From contig NZ_JADGEV010000015.1 in assembly GCF_016744175.1 (NCBI RefSeq), positions 1-64,000 of the forward strand: a DNA stretch of 64,000 nucleotides. Direction: 5' to 3'. A program made the translations under genes and the position numbers. Below, one piece after another: positions 36,567-45,283 of this stretch; the first letter of the stretch is position 1; every line of letters begins with the position of its first letter. Under the pieces are notes generated by a model. The model did no database searches. It had not been told where the DNA came from and saw nothing but the letters and a program-made list of their open reading frames with translations. The stretch is from Neptunomonas sp. Its GTDB lineage: Bacteria; Pseudomonadota; Gammaproteobacteria; Pseudomonadales; Balneatricaceae.

Positions 36567-38156
36567 ATGATCCTACGAAAAGTAGCGATGCTCATAGGTG
36601 TCGTTGCCTTGTCTGTGACAAGTGCTTATGCCGGCGGAATTAAAAACATTATCGTTGTTATTGGCGATGGCATGGGGCCGCAACAAATTGGCTTATTGAA
36701 TAGCTATGTAAAACACGCTCCTAATTCAATTTACAAAGATAAAAACCGGCGCAGTGCCTGGGAGTCTTTATCTAAAGATGGAGTGTTAGGTCTTGCTTAC
36801 ACGGATGCTGCGAATGTACTCGTAACTGATTCTGCGGCTTCAGCAACACAGTTTGCTAGTGGGAAAATGTCTGGTTCGGAAATGATTGGCGCTGATGTGG
36901 ATGGCCACAGGACAGAAACAGTGCTTGAAATAGCGGCGAAGATGGGTAAATCAACGGGCTTGATCACTGACACCCGTGTGACTCATGCAACACCTGCAGG
37001 TTTTGCCGCTCATCAGACTCATCGATCTAAAGAAAATGAGATTGCTTTAGACATGCTTAGCAACAAGGTGGATGTGCTATTGGGTGGTGGATTGCGTCAT
37101 TGGATACCGAAAGGCGCGAATGATAAAAGCAGTAACATACATGCCCAACTGACAGATATGACTGACGGTGTTGTACGCATAAAGTCCAAGCGTAAGGATG
37201 AGCGAAATTTACTGGATGAGGCCCAGGCGAAAGGTTACCAGTTGGCGTTTACTAAAGAGCAATTAAATGCATCTGCTGGAGATAAGCTTCTGGGTTTGTT
37301 CTCATATTCGCAAACGCTGAATGGCATAGAAGAATCAATGACTAGCAAAAACGTAGACCGAACCGTTCCTACTCTGCGCGAAATGACAGAAAAAGCGGTG
37401 TCGATTTTAGAGCGTAATGACGAAGGTTTTTTTATGATGGTGGAGTCCGGGTTAATCGACTGGGCGGCGCATGATAATGACACTGGCTATATGTTGCATG
37501 AAATGCTGAAAATGGATGGCGTTGTAGAGTATCTTTATGACTGGGCAAAAGACCGCGATGATACCTTGATTATTGTGACGGCTGACCATGAAACGGGTGG
37601 TTTTGGTTTTAGCTATTCGCGTAGTAATTTGCCTGAAGGTAGAGATCTTCCTGGTGAGGTATTTGAAGGCAGTACATTTAAGCCTAATTATAACTTTGGT
37701 AGTTATGAAACCTTGGATAAAATCTATCAGCAGACGGCATCTTATGCCGATATCTTTAGCTTGTTTGATGCTTTACCAGTGGTAGAGCAAACACCAGCAG
37801 CACTGGCCATACTTGTTAACAGCCATACGCGTTTTGCCATCACTGAGGCTGAGGCGGCTAGAGTACTTGAAACAGAAGACAACGAATATTTCGTAGAAGG
37901 GCATGGCTACCTGAGTGCTAAAACTTTTCCGAAAGTGAATGAGTTTAAAGAGTTCTTCGTTTACGGAAATGAGGTACGCCATAATTTGTTGGCCAGTGTT
38001 GTTGGGAAGCAGCAAAATACTGTCTGGGCTACGGGCACTCATACAAACACCCCCGTTCCAATTGTTGCTTGGGGGCCTGAATCAGTCACAAGCCAATTTA
38101 ATGGGTTAATACACACCACTGATTGGGCAAAATTCGCTATCCAAGCAATGCAGTAG
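36567..38156 (+). CDS. Alkaline phosphatase family protein within the choline cluster
   Basis: A 529-residue secreted enzyme with signal peptide (LIGVVALSVTSAYAGG). It has metal-binding VIGDGMGPQQIG, catalytic Ser89 in VTDSAASATQFASGKM, TDTRVTHATPAGFAAH, MMVESGLIDWAAHDNDT and VTADHETGGFGF. These match PhoA-type alkaline phosphatases, including zinc and magnesium ligands. Placed 54 bp after choV, it could free choline from phosphocholine in the periplasm, but that is inference from location; a general phosphatase role is equally consistent with the sequence. It is longer than E. coli PhoA (471 residues), mostly through the region at about 350-450. A hairpin follows at 38177. Confidence 0.88.
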   Translation: MILRKVAMLIGVVALSVTSAYAGGIKNIIVVIGDGMGPQQIGLLNSYVKHAPNSIYKDKNRRSAWESLSKDGVLGLAYTDAANVLVTDSAASATQFASGKMSGSEMIGADVDGHRTETVLEIAAKMGKSTGLITDTRVTHATPAGFAAHQTHRSKENEIALDMLSNKVDVLLGGGLRHWIPKGANDKSSNIHAQLTDMTDGVVRIKSKRKDERNLLDEAQAKGYQLAFTKEQLNASAGDKLLGLFSYSQTLNGIEESMTSKNVDRTVPTLREMTEKAVSILERNDEGFFMMVESGLIDWAAHDNDTGYMLHEMLKMDGVVEYLYDWAKDRDDTLIIVTADHETGGFGFSYSRSNLPEGRDLPGEVFEGSTFKPNYNFGSYETLDKIYQQTASYADIFSLFDALPVVEQTPAALAILVNSHTRFAITEAEAARVLETEDNEYFVEGHGYLSAKTFPKVNEFKEFFVYGNEVRHNLLASVVGKQQNTVWATGTHTNTPVPIVAWGPESVTSQFNGLIHTTDWAKFAIQAMQ

Positions 38157-38176
38157 TGAGTACAAAAGCACCGCAC

Positions 38177-38199
38177 AGTCTGGCGCTCCACGCCAGACT
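38177..38199 (+). repeat. Perfect hairpin downstream of the phosphatase gene
   Basis: Nine-bp arms AGTCTGGCG and CGCCAGACT with a 5-nt loop lie 20 bp after the stop. No T-run follows, so it may stabilise RNA ends or act as a Rho-assisted terminator. Confidence 0.5.
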
Positions 38200-38347
38200 C
38201 TAGTCTCTCAACGCTGTCTAACTATATTGAATGGGCAATGCCTAGGCATTTGTTTGCCTGACGTTTGGCCATGTTTTGAATAAATACAACCAGATTCTAT
38301 GTACTGATAAGTAAAAAACAAAATAATAACAAGGAGTAAATTTTCAC

Positions 38348-39481
38348 ATGACTAGTATTCTTACCGTCGCTATTTTAGTGGCTCTGGTCACATCGGCACT
38401 TATCATCATTCGAGCAGGTAATATACGCTGCACGGGTACAGTGCCGAGTTCGTTGTTCGCCTTCATGGCAATCTTATTCACCTCTGGCCTAGATGTGGGG
38501 TTGATTATGTTCCCACTGACAGAGTTTCCAACGTATGCGGCTGAAGAGGCGTATCAATTTACTAATCCGCTAGCAATAGAGTTTGGTTTTTGGGGTTTTC
38601 TGGTATGGGGTTTTTACTTCCTGACAACCTTTTACTTTTGCGTAATCGAGCCCAAAGTAAAGTTGTTTGAGATCCCTCTCGTTAAGCTGATCAATAATGT
38701 GGTCATTATCAGCACATGTGCTTTCACTGGGTTCTTATTCTTGGATTACCTGCCTAGCTATGTTGAAGGCATTTCTGATCCGGTACGCTATGGGTTAGTT
38801 GCACTCGTGGTTGCGTTGGCTGTTTTTTCCAGTACTGATATTAGCTATATCAAGGTGTTAAGCGTCGCATCAACATGGCTGTTTTTTGCCTTGATAGCCG
38901 CAGTTATGTTGGGGGCTCCAGGTTTGGGGGTTACTGAGCTGTTTACTACGATGGGAAGCATTGGTGGTTACTTTACAAATTTGGATAAATTTACCCATCC
39001 TATTTCTGATTATCATCAGTTCTATTTGTTTTGGTGGTTTAGCTGGAGCATCATGATTGGCCAGTTTGTCGCACGCTTTGTTGGTGGCTTAAAAACCTGG
39101 CATTTATGTGTAGCATTGTTGGTGATTCCATCCATACCGTTGGCAATTTGGTTTTCGGTTCTTTACTACTACTATGCTAACGCCATTGAGATTTCCTCCT
39201 TGTTGACACTGGCAATGGTATTTGTAGGGATCGTGTTTGTTATTAACTCATTAGATTCTTTGATCCGTCTATATACATCCAATATGAATATAAGCGTTGA
39301 GCGCTTTGGTAAAATTGGCTACATGCTCGGTAATTTTGTGGTTATGTATGGTCTTATCTTGGCTTATCAATTTACACCTTTCGATATTGAGTGGGTGGGT
39401 TTACTAGTGATAGCTCTTTACGCTTCTGTATATGGTTTGCTGTTACGTCAGCGCGGCTCATTGATATTACAACCTCTTTGA
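38348..39481 (+). CDS. Short BCCT-like membrane transporter
   Basis: A 377-residue protein with about ten hydrophobic helices. The segment YLFWWFSWSIMIGQFVARFVGG resembles the BCCT signature (WAWWISWSPFVGMFIARIS), and TSGLDVGLIMFPLTEFPTY occupies the place of the BCCT glycine-rich unwound helix. BCCT carriers such as BetT have about 500-700 residues and twelve helices, so this one is short by at least 120 residues and lacks the usual C-terminal tail. There is no sign of a frameshift, since the ORF has its own AAGGAG site and the next stop is clean. Position at the end of the choline cluster supports choline or betaine as substrate. Confidence 0.68.
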   Translation: MTSILTVAILVALVTSALIIIRAGNIRCTGTVPSSLFAFMAILFTSGLDVGLIMFPLTEFPTYAAEEAYQFTNPLAIEFGFWGFLVWGFYFLTTFYFCVIEPKVKLFEIPLVKLINNVVIISTCAFTGFLFLDYLPSYVEGISDPVRYGLVALVVALAVFSSTDISYIKVLSVASTWLFFALIAAVMLGAPGLGVTELFTTMGSIGGYFTNLDKFTHPISDYHQFYLFWWFSWSIMIGQFVARFVGGLKTWHLCVALLVIPSIPLAIWFSVLYYYYANAIEISSLLTLAMVFVGIVFVINSLDSLIRLYTSNMNISVERFGKIGYMLGNFVVMYGLILAYQFTPFDIEWVGLLVIALYASVYGLLLRQRGSLILQPL

Positions 39482-39736
39482 TTTAACCCTCAGCCGTTGT
39501 TTTTGTCCTTGCCTGAATTACCAGGTAGGGATAACTACACCCAAAAGCCCCCTAGTATTAATAACAAATAGGTAATAAATGATGACTAAAAAATAACACC
39601 AGATCGAGGTTCTGGTTTGATGAATCTTATGGGAGTGGTTCCGCTGATGGTCGGATTGTGTTGAGCACTGACCGTACTTTTATAAAAGCAAAGAAGCTGA
39701 GCAGAGCTGGGAGTAACGTAACACCACGCTCTTATT

Positions 39737-40354
39737 CTATGTGTTGTTAGACCGGTGCATAGTAATAATGTTAGCGGGAAGTTGTTGCTCTAAATAGTCG
39801 ATAATCAGGCGTTGTGCGAGGTCGCTATCAATGCCTGTGGGTGTTAATGCACCTCGTAGCCAGATACCATCGATAAGCGCGGCGATACTCTGAGCTACAA
39901 TTAAGGCTCTATCGGCGGGTAAGACCTGCTTTAATTCGAGGACTAAGTGTGACAATAGCCTTTTTTCATTGACGCGTTGTAAGCGGTACAGCGCTGGATC
40001 GTGCATCGCTAAAGACCAGAACGCCAGCCAAGTCTTAACAACTTTAGGCTCTAGCTGTATTGGATCAAAGTTGCCGCCGACAATTGCTTTAATACGACCT
40101 ACAACATCATCTTTTGAGGTCTCTTGTAAACGGATTTTAACACCGTGAGAAAGCTGCTGTAATACCGAGCGCATTGTCGCTTCGAGTAAGCCGTTTTTGC
40201 CGCCAAAGTAATGATTAATAATAGCAGGAGACACTCCTGCGTAACTGCTAATCATCGCGACACTGGCTTTATGTAACCCAACAGAGTTGATTGCCTCCAT
40301 AGTGGCATTAATCAGTTGTGGTTTTCTTATTTCAGGCATTCCAACTTTAGGCAT
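39737..40354 (-). CDS. betI: Transcriptional repressor BetI
   Basis: A TetR-family protein of 205 residues from the ATG at 40354 ([15 protein letters not shown]), the usual BetI start; the track adds five residues from an upstream GTG. The helix-turn-helix lies at about residues 25-50 ([32 protein letters not shown]). The C-terminal domain has [13 protein letters not shown], a segment conserved in BetI. BetI represses bet genes and is released by choline. Here it is convergent to the bet/cho cluster and about 9 kb from betB, rather than in the usual betIBA operon. Confidence 0.93.
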   Translation of the reverse strand: MPKVGMPEIRKPQLINATMEAINSVGLHKASVAMISSYAGVSPAIINHYFGGKNGLLEATMRSVLQQLSHGVKIRLQETSKDDVVGRIKAIVGGNFDPIQLEPKVVKTWLAFWSLAMHDPALYRLQRVNEKRLLSHLVLELKQVLPADRALIVAQSIAALIDGIWLRGALTPTGIDSDLAQRLIIDYLEQQLPANIITMHRSNNT

Positions 40355-40406
40355 TAGTATCTTTCTCACTTGATCTTGAAATGGAATTTGCCTTTCGCTT
40401 CATGAA

Positions 40407-40432
40407 CTGTCAAGACAGAATGTCTGTGACAG
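40407..40432. promoter_or_regulatory. Inverted repeat between betI and cysQ
   Basis: Outer arms CTGTCA and TGACAG and inner arms AGACA and TGTCT form a nearly perfect dyad, 53 bp from the betI start. It includes a minus-strand TTGACA (40413-40408) that could be the -35 box of betI. An operator overlapping a promoter is the simplest reading. Confidence 0.45.
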
Positions 40433-40519
40433 GCATGATTAGAGTAGAATAAGGCATGTTTGCAGGTGAAAACACTCAGGGTACGAAATTATTAATACCG
40501 GGATAAAGGTTTTTAAATA

Positions 40520-41323
40520 ATGAGAATAGAAGATGTAGTGGTACTTGCGCGTGAAGCAGGTCATCTTATTATGGATATTTATCAAAAAGATTTTTCTATT
40601 TACGAAAAATCTGATCATAGCCCTCTGACTGAAGCAGACTTGGCAGCACATAACTACTTGATCAATGCTTTGCATGAGTTAACGCCAGATATACCTGCTT
40701 TATCTGAGGAGTCTGACGATAGTGTTAAAAAAGATAGAATCAACTGGAAAACTGCTTATTGGTTAATTGATCCACTGGATGGTACTAAGGAGTTTATTAA
40801 AAAAAATGGCGAGTTTACTGTCAATGTAGCTTTGATCGAAAACGGCATTCCTATTGCCGGCGTTATTTTTGCGCCTGCATTAGATACTATGTATTGGGGG
40901 CAGTTGGGGCAAGGAGCGTTTAAGCAAGTGGGCTTAGGGCCTATTGAATCCATATCGGTAGCGCCGGTTCCCGAAAGGCCGACAGGTTGGCGGGTTTTAG
41001 GTAGTCGTTCGCATAAGTCACCAAGGCTGCAGTTATTTATGAGCTCATTACCTGAGGCAGAAATTCTTGAAATAGGCAGCTCATTAAAACTATGTTTGAT
41101 GGCGGAAGGTAAAGCCGATTTATATCCTAGGCTTAGCCCTACATGTGAATGGGATATCGCCGCAGGCCATGCTATTGTAATCGCTGCAGGTGGGCAGGTA
41201 TTAGCATTAAGCTCGTTATCTCCTCTGGTGTATAACTCAAATCCGGACTCTTTATTAAATCCTTTCTTTGTTGTGTGTACGAAACCATCAGTATTTTGGG
41301 AAAATAATAGGGTAGGTGAGTAA
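40520..41323 (+). CDS. cysQ: 3'(2'),5'-bisphosphate nucleotidase CysQ
   Basis: A 267-residue member of the inositol-monophosphatase superfamily. The metal-binding motifs are SEESDD, WLIDPLDGTKEFIKKNGEF (about residues 81-98) and CEWDIAAGHAIVIAAGG near 208. The GEFTVNVALIENG and LGSRSHKSPRL segments are specific to CysQ. It hydrolyses 3'-phosphoadenosine 5'-phosphate to AMP, which relieves inhibition of sulfate assimilation and RNases. AAAGG precedes the ATG. It is monocistronic. Confidence 0.92.
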   Translation: MRIEDVVVLAREAGHLIMDIYQKDFSIYEKSDHSPLTEADLAAHNYLINALHELTPDIPALSEESDDSVKKDRINWKTAYWLIDPLDGTKEFIKKNGEFTVNVALIENGIPIAGVIFAPALDTMYWGQLGQGAFKQVGLGPIESISVAPVPERPTGWRVLGSRSHKSPRLQLFMSSLPEAEILEIGSSLKLCLMAEGKADLYPRLSPTCEWDIAAGHAIVIAAGGQVLALSSLSPLVYNSNPDSLLNPFFVVCTKPSVFWENNRVGE

Positions 41324-41495
41324 ATCATGCATCATTGTCAGTTGTGTTTCTTCATAATGTGTCCTTAACTGTTATTATTAATAATTACTTACCTTCTTTT
41401 TGCACTATGGGTTGTAGCCATGTAAATCGACTCCCTGTAGGATTAGCAAATAAGAATTTTCCCCGAGCATTCGACTGGAAATGGAATAAAGCGTA

Positions 41496-42992
41496 GTGCA
41501 GTCAACTTTTAAAACGAGTTTTATTTTGCTAAGTGCGCTCCTTGCGTACTCAAGTAATGTGCCAGCAGCATCCTATCAGCATAAGCCTCAGAGTTGCCGT
41601 GTCGATGGAAGTGCAAAAATAATTACATCCGTAGGCCCTGTGGCTAGCTCAAGATTAGGTCAAAGCTATGAGCAAGGAGAGGGTGTTGCTCAGAACAATA
41701 GCCAATCATATGAGTGGTATTGCAATGCCGCCATGCAAAAAGATTCTGATGCGCAACTTAGAATAGCGCTACTTCTATTAGAAGGAAAAGGCGTAGAACG
41801 AAATGTAGATAAGGGCTTGTATTGGCTAAATCGTGCAGCAAATAATGGAAACCATGACGCTGAATTAGCGTTGGGAATTCTGTTAGTAGACACTGAAGCA
41901 ATAAGAAGTGCTGTTCTTTTTAAGCGTGCGGCAGCGGGTGGTAATTTATATGCGAATCACCGCCTTGCAGAACTTTACTATTATGGAATGGGTGTGCCTC
42001 AGAATTATCGTAAAGCTCAGGACTTATCTGAGCTAGGTGTTGCTGCAGGCTTTGACAAAAGTAAAGAGCTCTTAACACGTATCCAGATAAAACAAGCATC
42101 GGGTGTTTTTAAATCAGACGAACCTGTACCTTCAGTTGAGTCGGTTGCGCAAATACAGCAGCCACCTGTAGAGAAGGAAGAGGCACAAAAAAGCAATAAT
42201 GTATTACAGAATTTTTTAGCTATTTTACCATCGTTACCCAACTTCAATAACGATACTTCGGCTGAAGGTGATGTAAGTGTTATCACTTCAGAAGCAAGCT
42301 CCGTAGCTCCCCCAAAAGTGCAGGAGTTACCTTCCTCGGTACAACAACCGATTGTTAATAAACCTTTAAGCACTTCAGAAAATGCTGCTGTTATCTCAAC
42401 TAAGCAGGCTGTTTCTTCACAAAAAGAACTCGAGGATCAATTAGTAAAAGCTGCAAATGATGCTGTTGAACAAGAAACTACTGCTGCTACATCCAAGCAA
42501 GCTGTTAGATCTACAGTAGCGGCTCAGTCGCATATAGTTGCAAGCACGTCAGTAGATACTAAACAGCTAACAAATACGAAAGCAGAGCAAGCTGTCCAAA
42601 AGCTCGGTACTAACGCCATTGTAAAAGAAGAAGTATCGGTGACGTCAAATAGTGCTTCAATTAAAGCGCCAACGTTAGACGTTCAGCCTGTAGTGCGGGG
42701 TGCTAAATGGGTAAATGCACAAGCAGATATGCGTTATGCGATTCAGTTAGTACAAGCTAGCAGTTTGAGTGGTATCGTTAAATTTATTAAGAAGCATGAT
42801 TTATATGAAAACTCATATTACATTCATGCTTTACAAGACGGCCAATACCGATACATTTTGCTGTACGGTAATTACCCTAATAACCGTACAAGTATGAAGA
42901 TAGCTAAAACATTACCCGAGGCTGTTCAAAAAGCAGGTTATTGGATTAGGACCTTTGGTGATTTACGTCGAAGTTACAAAATAAGCCCCTGA
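41496..42992 (+). CDS. Sel1-repeat protein with C-terminal SPOR-like domain
   Basis: A 498-residue exported protein that starts at a GTG (no closer ATG). The signal peptide is TSFILLSALLAYSSNVPAA. Residues about 50-200 hold three to four Sel1-like repeats (GQSYEQGEGVAQNN, LLLEGKGVERNVDKGLYWLNRAANNG, LYYYGMGVPQNYRKAQ). A Ser/Thr/Val/Gln-rich linker of about 190 residues follows. Residues about 405-495 resemble a SPOR domain (YAIQLVQASSLSGIVKFIKKH, YRYILLYGNYPNNRTSMKIAKTLP). SPOR domains bind denuded peptidoglycan at division sites; Sel1 repeats mediate protein contacts. The stop is 20 bp before a chemoreceptor gene, so the two are probably cotranscribed. Confidence 0.85.
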   Translation: MQSTFKTSFILLSALLAYSSNVPAASYQHKPQSCRVDGSAKIITSVGPVASSRLGQSYEQGEGVAQNNSQSYEWYCNAAMQKDSDAQLRIALLLLEGKGVERNVDKGLYWLNRAANNGNHDAELALGILLVDTEAIRSAVLFKRAAAGGNLYANHRLAELYYYGMGVPQNYRKAQDLSELGVAAGFDKSKELLTRIQIKQASGVFKSDEPVPSVESVAQIQQPPVEKEEAQKSNNVLQNFLAILPSLPNFNNDTSAEGDVSVITSEASSVAPPKVQELPSSVQQPIVNKPLSTSENAAVISTKQAVSSQKELEDQLVKAANDAVEQETTAATSKQAVRSTVAAQSHIVASTSVDTKQLTNTKAEQAVQKLGTNAIVKEEVSVTSNSASIKAPTLDVQPVVRGAKWVNAQADMRYAIQLVQASSLSGIVKFIKKHDLYENSYYIHALQDGQYRYILLYGNYPNNRTSMKIAKTLPEAVQKAGYWIRTFGDLRRSYKISP

Positions 42993-43012
42993 GCTGCTTC
43001 CATGGAGGTATT

Positions 43013-45196
43013 ATGGGCAGCAGCGTTTTAAAATTTACACGAAATATTTCACTTCTATTGGTAGCCATGTCCCTCATGGCTGCTGTGCTTCTTTATCAAA
43101 GTAACGAAATTGCTAACCAATCTTATTCAACAAAAGATCGAGAACTTGTTTTTCTGGCCATAAATCTCCAGCTTTCAGAAGCTCGACTTCGTTATGTATT
43201 GTCTGATTTTAGTTCAGTAGGTGATAAGAAAAATTGGGATGCTCGTTTAAACAGTGCGGCCGAATTAGCACTTGATTTTCGTATCACAGTCCAAAAAATG
43301 CGAATGAAAGATAGCGTTAATTCATTTGAATACGATGCCTTGTTACCTACATTTCATGAGTTTTACAAAGTTGGTCAACGTATGGCACGGGCCTATAGTG
43401 ATGGTGGGCGAGGTGTGGCAGTTCTTTTTTCGGGGCAGTTTAATGTTACTGCGAACGCGATGGTCGCTAAATTAAGTGCTATTAGTCAACGCTTAAACTC
43501 TAAAGTTAACGCACGCCTTAATCATGCGACTTCAGCAACTCAGACTCATTTATGGACGGGTATAATCTGCAGTATAGTATTTTTATTGCTTCTAATACGT
43601 TTAGGCTTTCTCTTAAATGAGCGCTGGATTAAGCCTGTTAAAAAACTTAGCCAGTCAATGGATTCTTTAGTGGGCGGTTTATCGGAAAGACTAGGAGATG
43701 AGTTGGTTGTGCATCCAAGTACCAGTGTTAATGAAAATGTTGCTAGTACATATTGTGCTGTTGATAGTTTGTTGTCGCACTATAAGGAAAAAGTAAGTGT
43801 TGCTCAAACTGAGCTAAAGTCTTTAATGTATGTTCGCCAGGCGCTAGATGCCTCACACGTTTGTCTCATGTTAACCGATAAAGATTTTACAGTTGTCTAT
43901 GCGAATAGTTCTATCGTTCGATTAATTGAAAAAAATAGTGAGGCTTTTAGGAATGAGTTTGGTGAGTTTGAAATAGCTGATTTAGTAGGGAAAAAATTAG
44001 ATTTATTTCGTCGTAATCCTGAACAGCGTTCTGAAATTTTAAAACGACTTTCTCATCGTATGCGAGCGCGTATACATGTGTCTGATAGGGTTATGACAGT
44101 AGTAATATCGCCATTGGAAGACCTGGATCAATCAGGGTTCTTACTAGAATGGCTGGATATTACTCATGAGTTTAAGGCTGAGCAGCAAATAAAGATGCTA
44201 GTCACGTCTGCTGCTGTGGGAGATATATCTCACCGTGTTTCTATTGATGAGCTAAAAGAATTGTCCCCGCATTCATTCCATGGACTCGTTAGTCGGAGTT
44301 TAAATGAGCTTATGGACATTACTGAGTTGGTTATATGTAATACGCAACGTTCAGTTTGTGCACTGATTGAGGGGGATTCAAGCAAGACGTTGGAGGTTGG
44401 GCTTCCTGGTGTTTTCGGTGAGCTTTTTGTGAGTGTAAAAGGTTTGTCTGATCGTTTGGGTGTGCTTGCTATCGAGAAAAAGGAGTTATCTCAGTGGGCT
44501 AGTATCAATATGCAGAGTATATTTAAGGCTTCTCGTGAATTACAAAAAAATACGCAGGATCAGTTTGCTCTGCTGGGTCCCGTACACATGGGGGTTGATA
44601 AGTTAGTCAGTACTGCTAAAGAAAGACAGAAGGTTACTTTATCTCTTAATAATGAAATACACCTAGCAGAATTAAAACTACAACACTCTGAGCTGTTAAT
44701 AGGAAAACTGGTTGAGTCTTATAAGCAGCTTAGTCGTGCAAATCTAAGTATTACAGATGCTATTGATATGGTTGAACAAGTAGCATTTCAAGCCAATCTT
44801 TTGGCACTAAATGCAGCAGTGGAGGCCGCGCGAGCAGGTGAGCAAGGTAAAAGCTTTGCAGTAGTTGCCTCTGAGGTAAGAGTGCAGGCTATGCGAGCTG
44901 CGAAGGCAGCAGCTGAGCTTAAGTCATATGTTAATACTAATATTGAGCTTGTGCAGAGTAGTATCGAAAACTCTGAGGTATGGAGTGCGATTAGTGCTGA
45001 AGGGGTGTTGGGGTTGCCTGTGGTTGAGAGCGACGAGTTAGACTTAGAACAACTGGAGAGTGTTGAACTACTTGCTAAGTCTGTAAACAGCATGGATCCA
45101 TTGGTATATAAAAGTGAAGTTTTGGCTGAGTCTTTATCTGATTCTGCAGACTCTCTGAAGTATCAGTCTGAGCGCTTAGGCTATTTAAATGATTAA
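43013..45196 (+). CDS. Unusual methyl-accepting chemotaxis protein with PAS-like domain
   Basis: A 727-residue membrane chemoreceptor-like protein. TM1 lies at about residues 12-30 and TM2 at about 181-203, enclosing a helical periplasmic domain rather than a Cache fold. HAMP follows, then a PAS-like domain at about 275-385 (VCLMLTDKDFTVVYANSSIVRLI). The signalling tip [19 protein letters not shown] is at about 590-608, near the end. The adaptation regions around the tip are short and irregular: the C-terminal arm is only about 120 residues and includes EGVLGLPVVESDELDLEQLES. GGAGGT gives a strong ribosome binding site. It follows a Sel1/SPOR protein gene by 20 bp, a pairing that suggests cell-pole or septum placement. 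Confidence 0.85.
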   Translation: MGSSVLKFTRNISLLLVAMSLMAAVLLYQSNEIANQSYSTKDRELVFLAINLQLSEARLRYVLSDFSSVGDKKNWDARLNSAAELALDFRITVQKMRMKDSVNSFEYDALLPTFHEFYKVGQRMARAYSDGGRGVAVLFSGQFNVTANAMVAKLSAISQRLNSKVNARLNHATSATQTHLWTGIICSIVFLLLLIRLGFLLNERWIKPVKKLSQSMDSLVGGLSERLGDELVVHPSTSVNENVASTYCAVDSLLSHYKEKVSVAQTELKSLMYVRQALDASHVCLMLTDKDFTVVYANSSIVRLIEKNSEAFRNEFGEFEIADLVGKKLDLFRRNPEQRSEILKRLSHRMRARIHVSDRVMTVVISPLEDLDQSGFLLEWLDITHEFKAEQQIKMLVTSAAVGDISHRVSIDELKELSPHSFHGLVSRSLNELMDITELVICNTQRSVCALIEGDSSKTLEVGLPGVFGELFVSVKGLSDRLGVLAIEKKELSQWASINMQSIFKASRELQKNTQDQFALLGPVHMGVDKLVSTAKERQKVTLSLNNEIHLAELKLQHSELLIGKLVESYKQLSRANLSITDAIDMVEQVAFQANLLALNAAVEAARAGEQGKSFAVVASEVRVQAMRAAKAAAELKSYVNTNIELVQSSIENSEVWSAISAEGVLGLPVVESDELDLEQLESVELLAKSVNSMDPLVYKSEVLAESLSDSADSLKYQSERLGYLND

Positions 45197-45241
45197 GTCA
45201 GAAACATGAATTTGGCGTCAAGTTTATTTGTTTTTCTTATG

Positions 45242-45269
45242 AAAAAGGAGCCAATATGGCTCCTTTTTT
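45242..45269. terminator. Bidirectional Rho-independent terminator
   Basis: AAGGAGCC and GGCTCCTT form a perfect 8-bp stem with a 5-nt loop, with T-runs on both strands (TTTTTT on plus, TTTTTC on minus). It serves the convergent chemoreceptor gene and the transporter gene ending at 45284. Confidence 0.88.
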
Positions 45270-45283
45270 GATTGTTCTGTATC

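Noticed and set aside
38348-39481. BCCT-like gene as a pseudogene
   Set aside because: The shorter length could suggest truncation, but the ORF is intact, has a good ribosome binding site and an even spread of helices, and the neighbouring frames show no missing family segments.
40756-41328. 190-aa minus-strand ORF opposite cysQ
   Set aside because: It is the shadow of cysQ, which has all motifs of its family; the antisense product has none.
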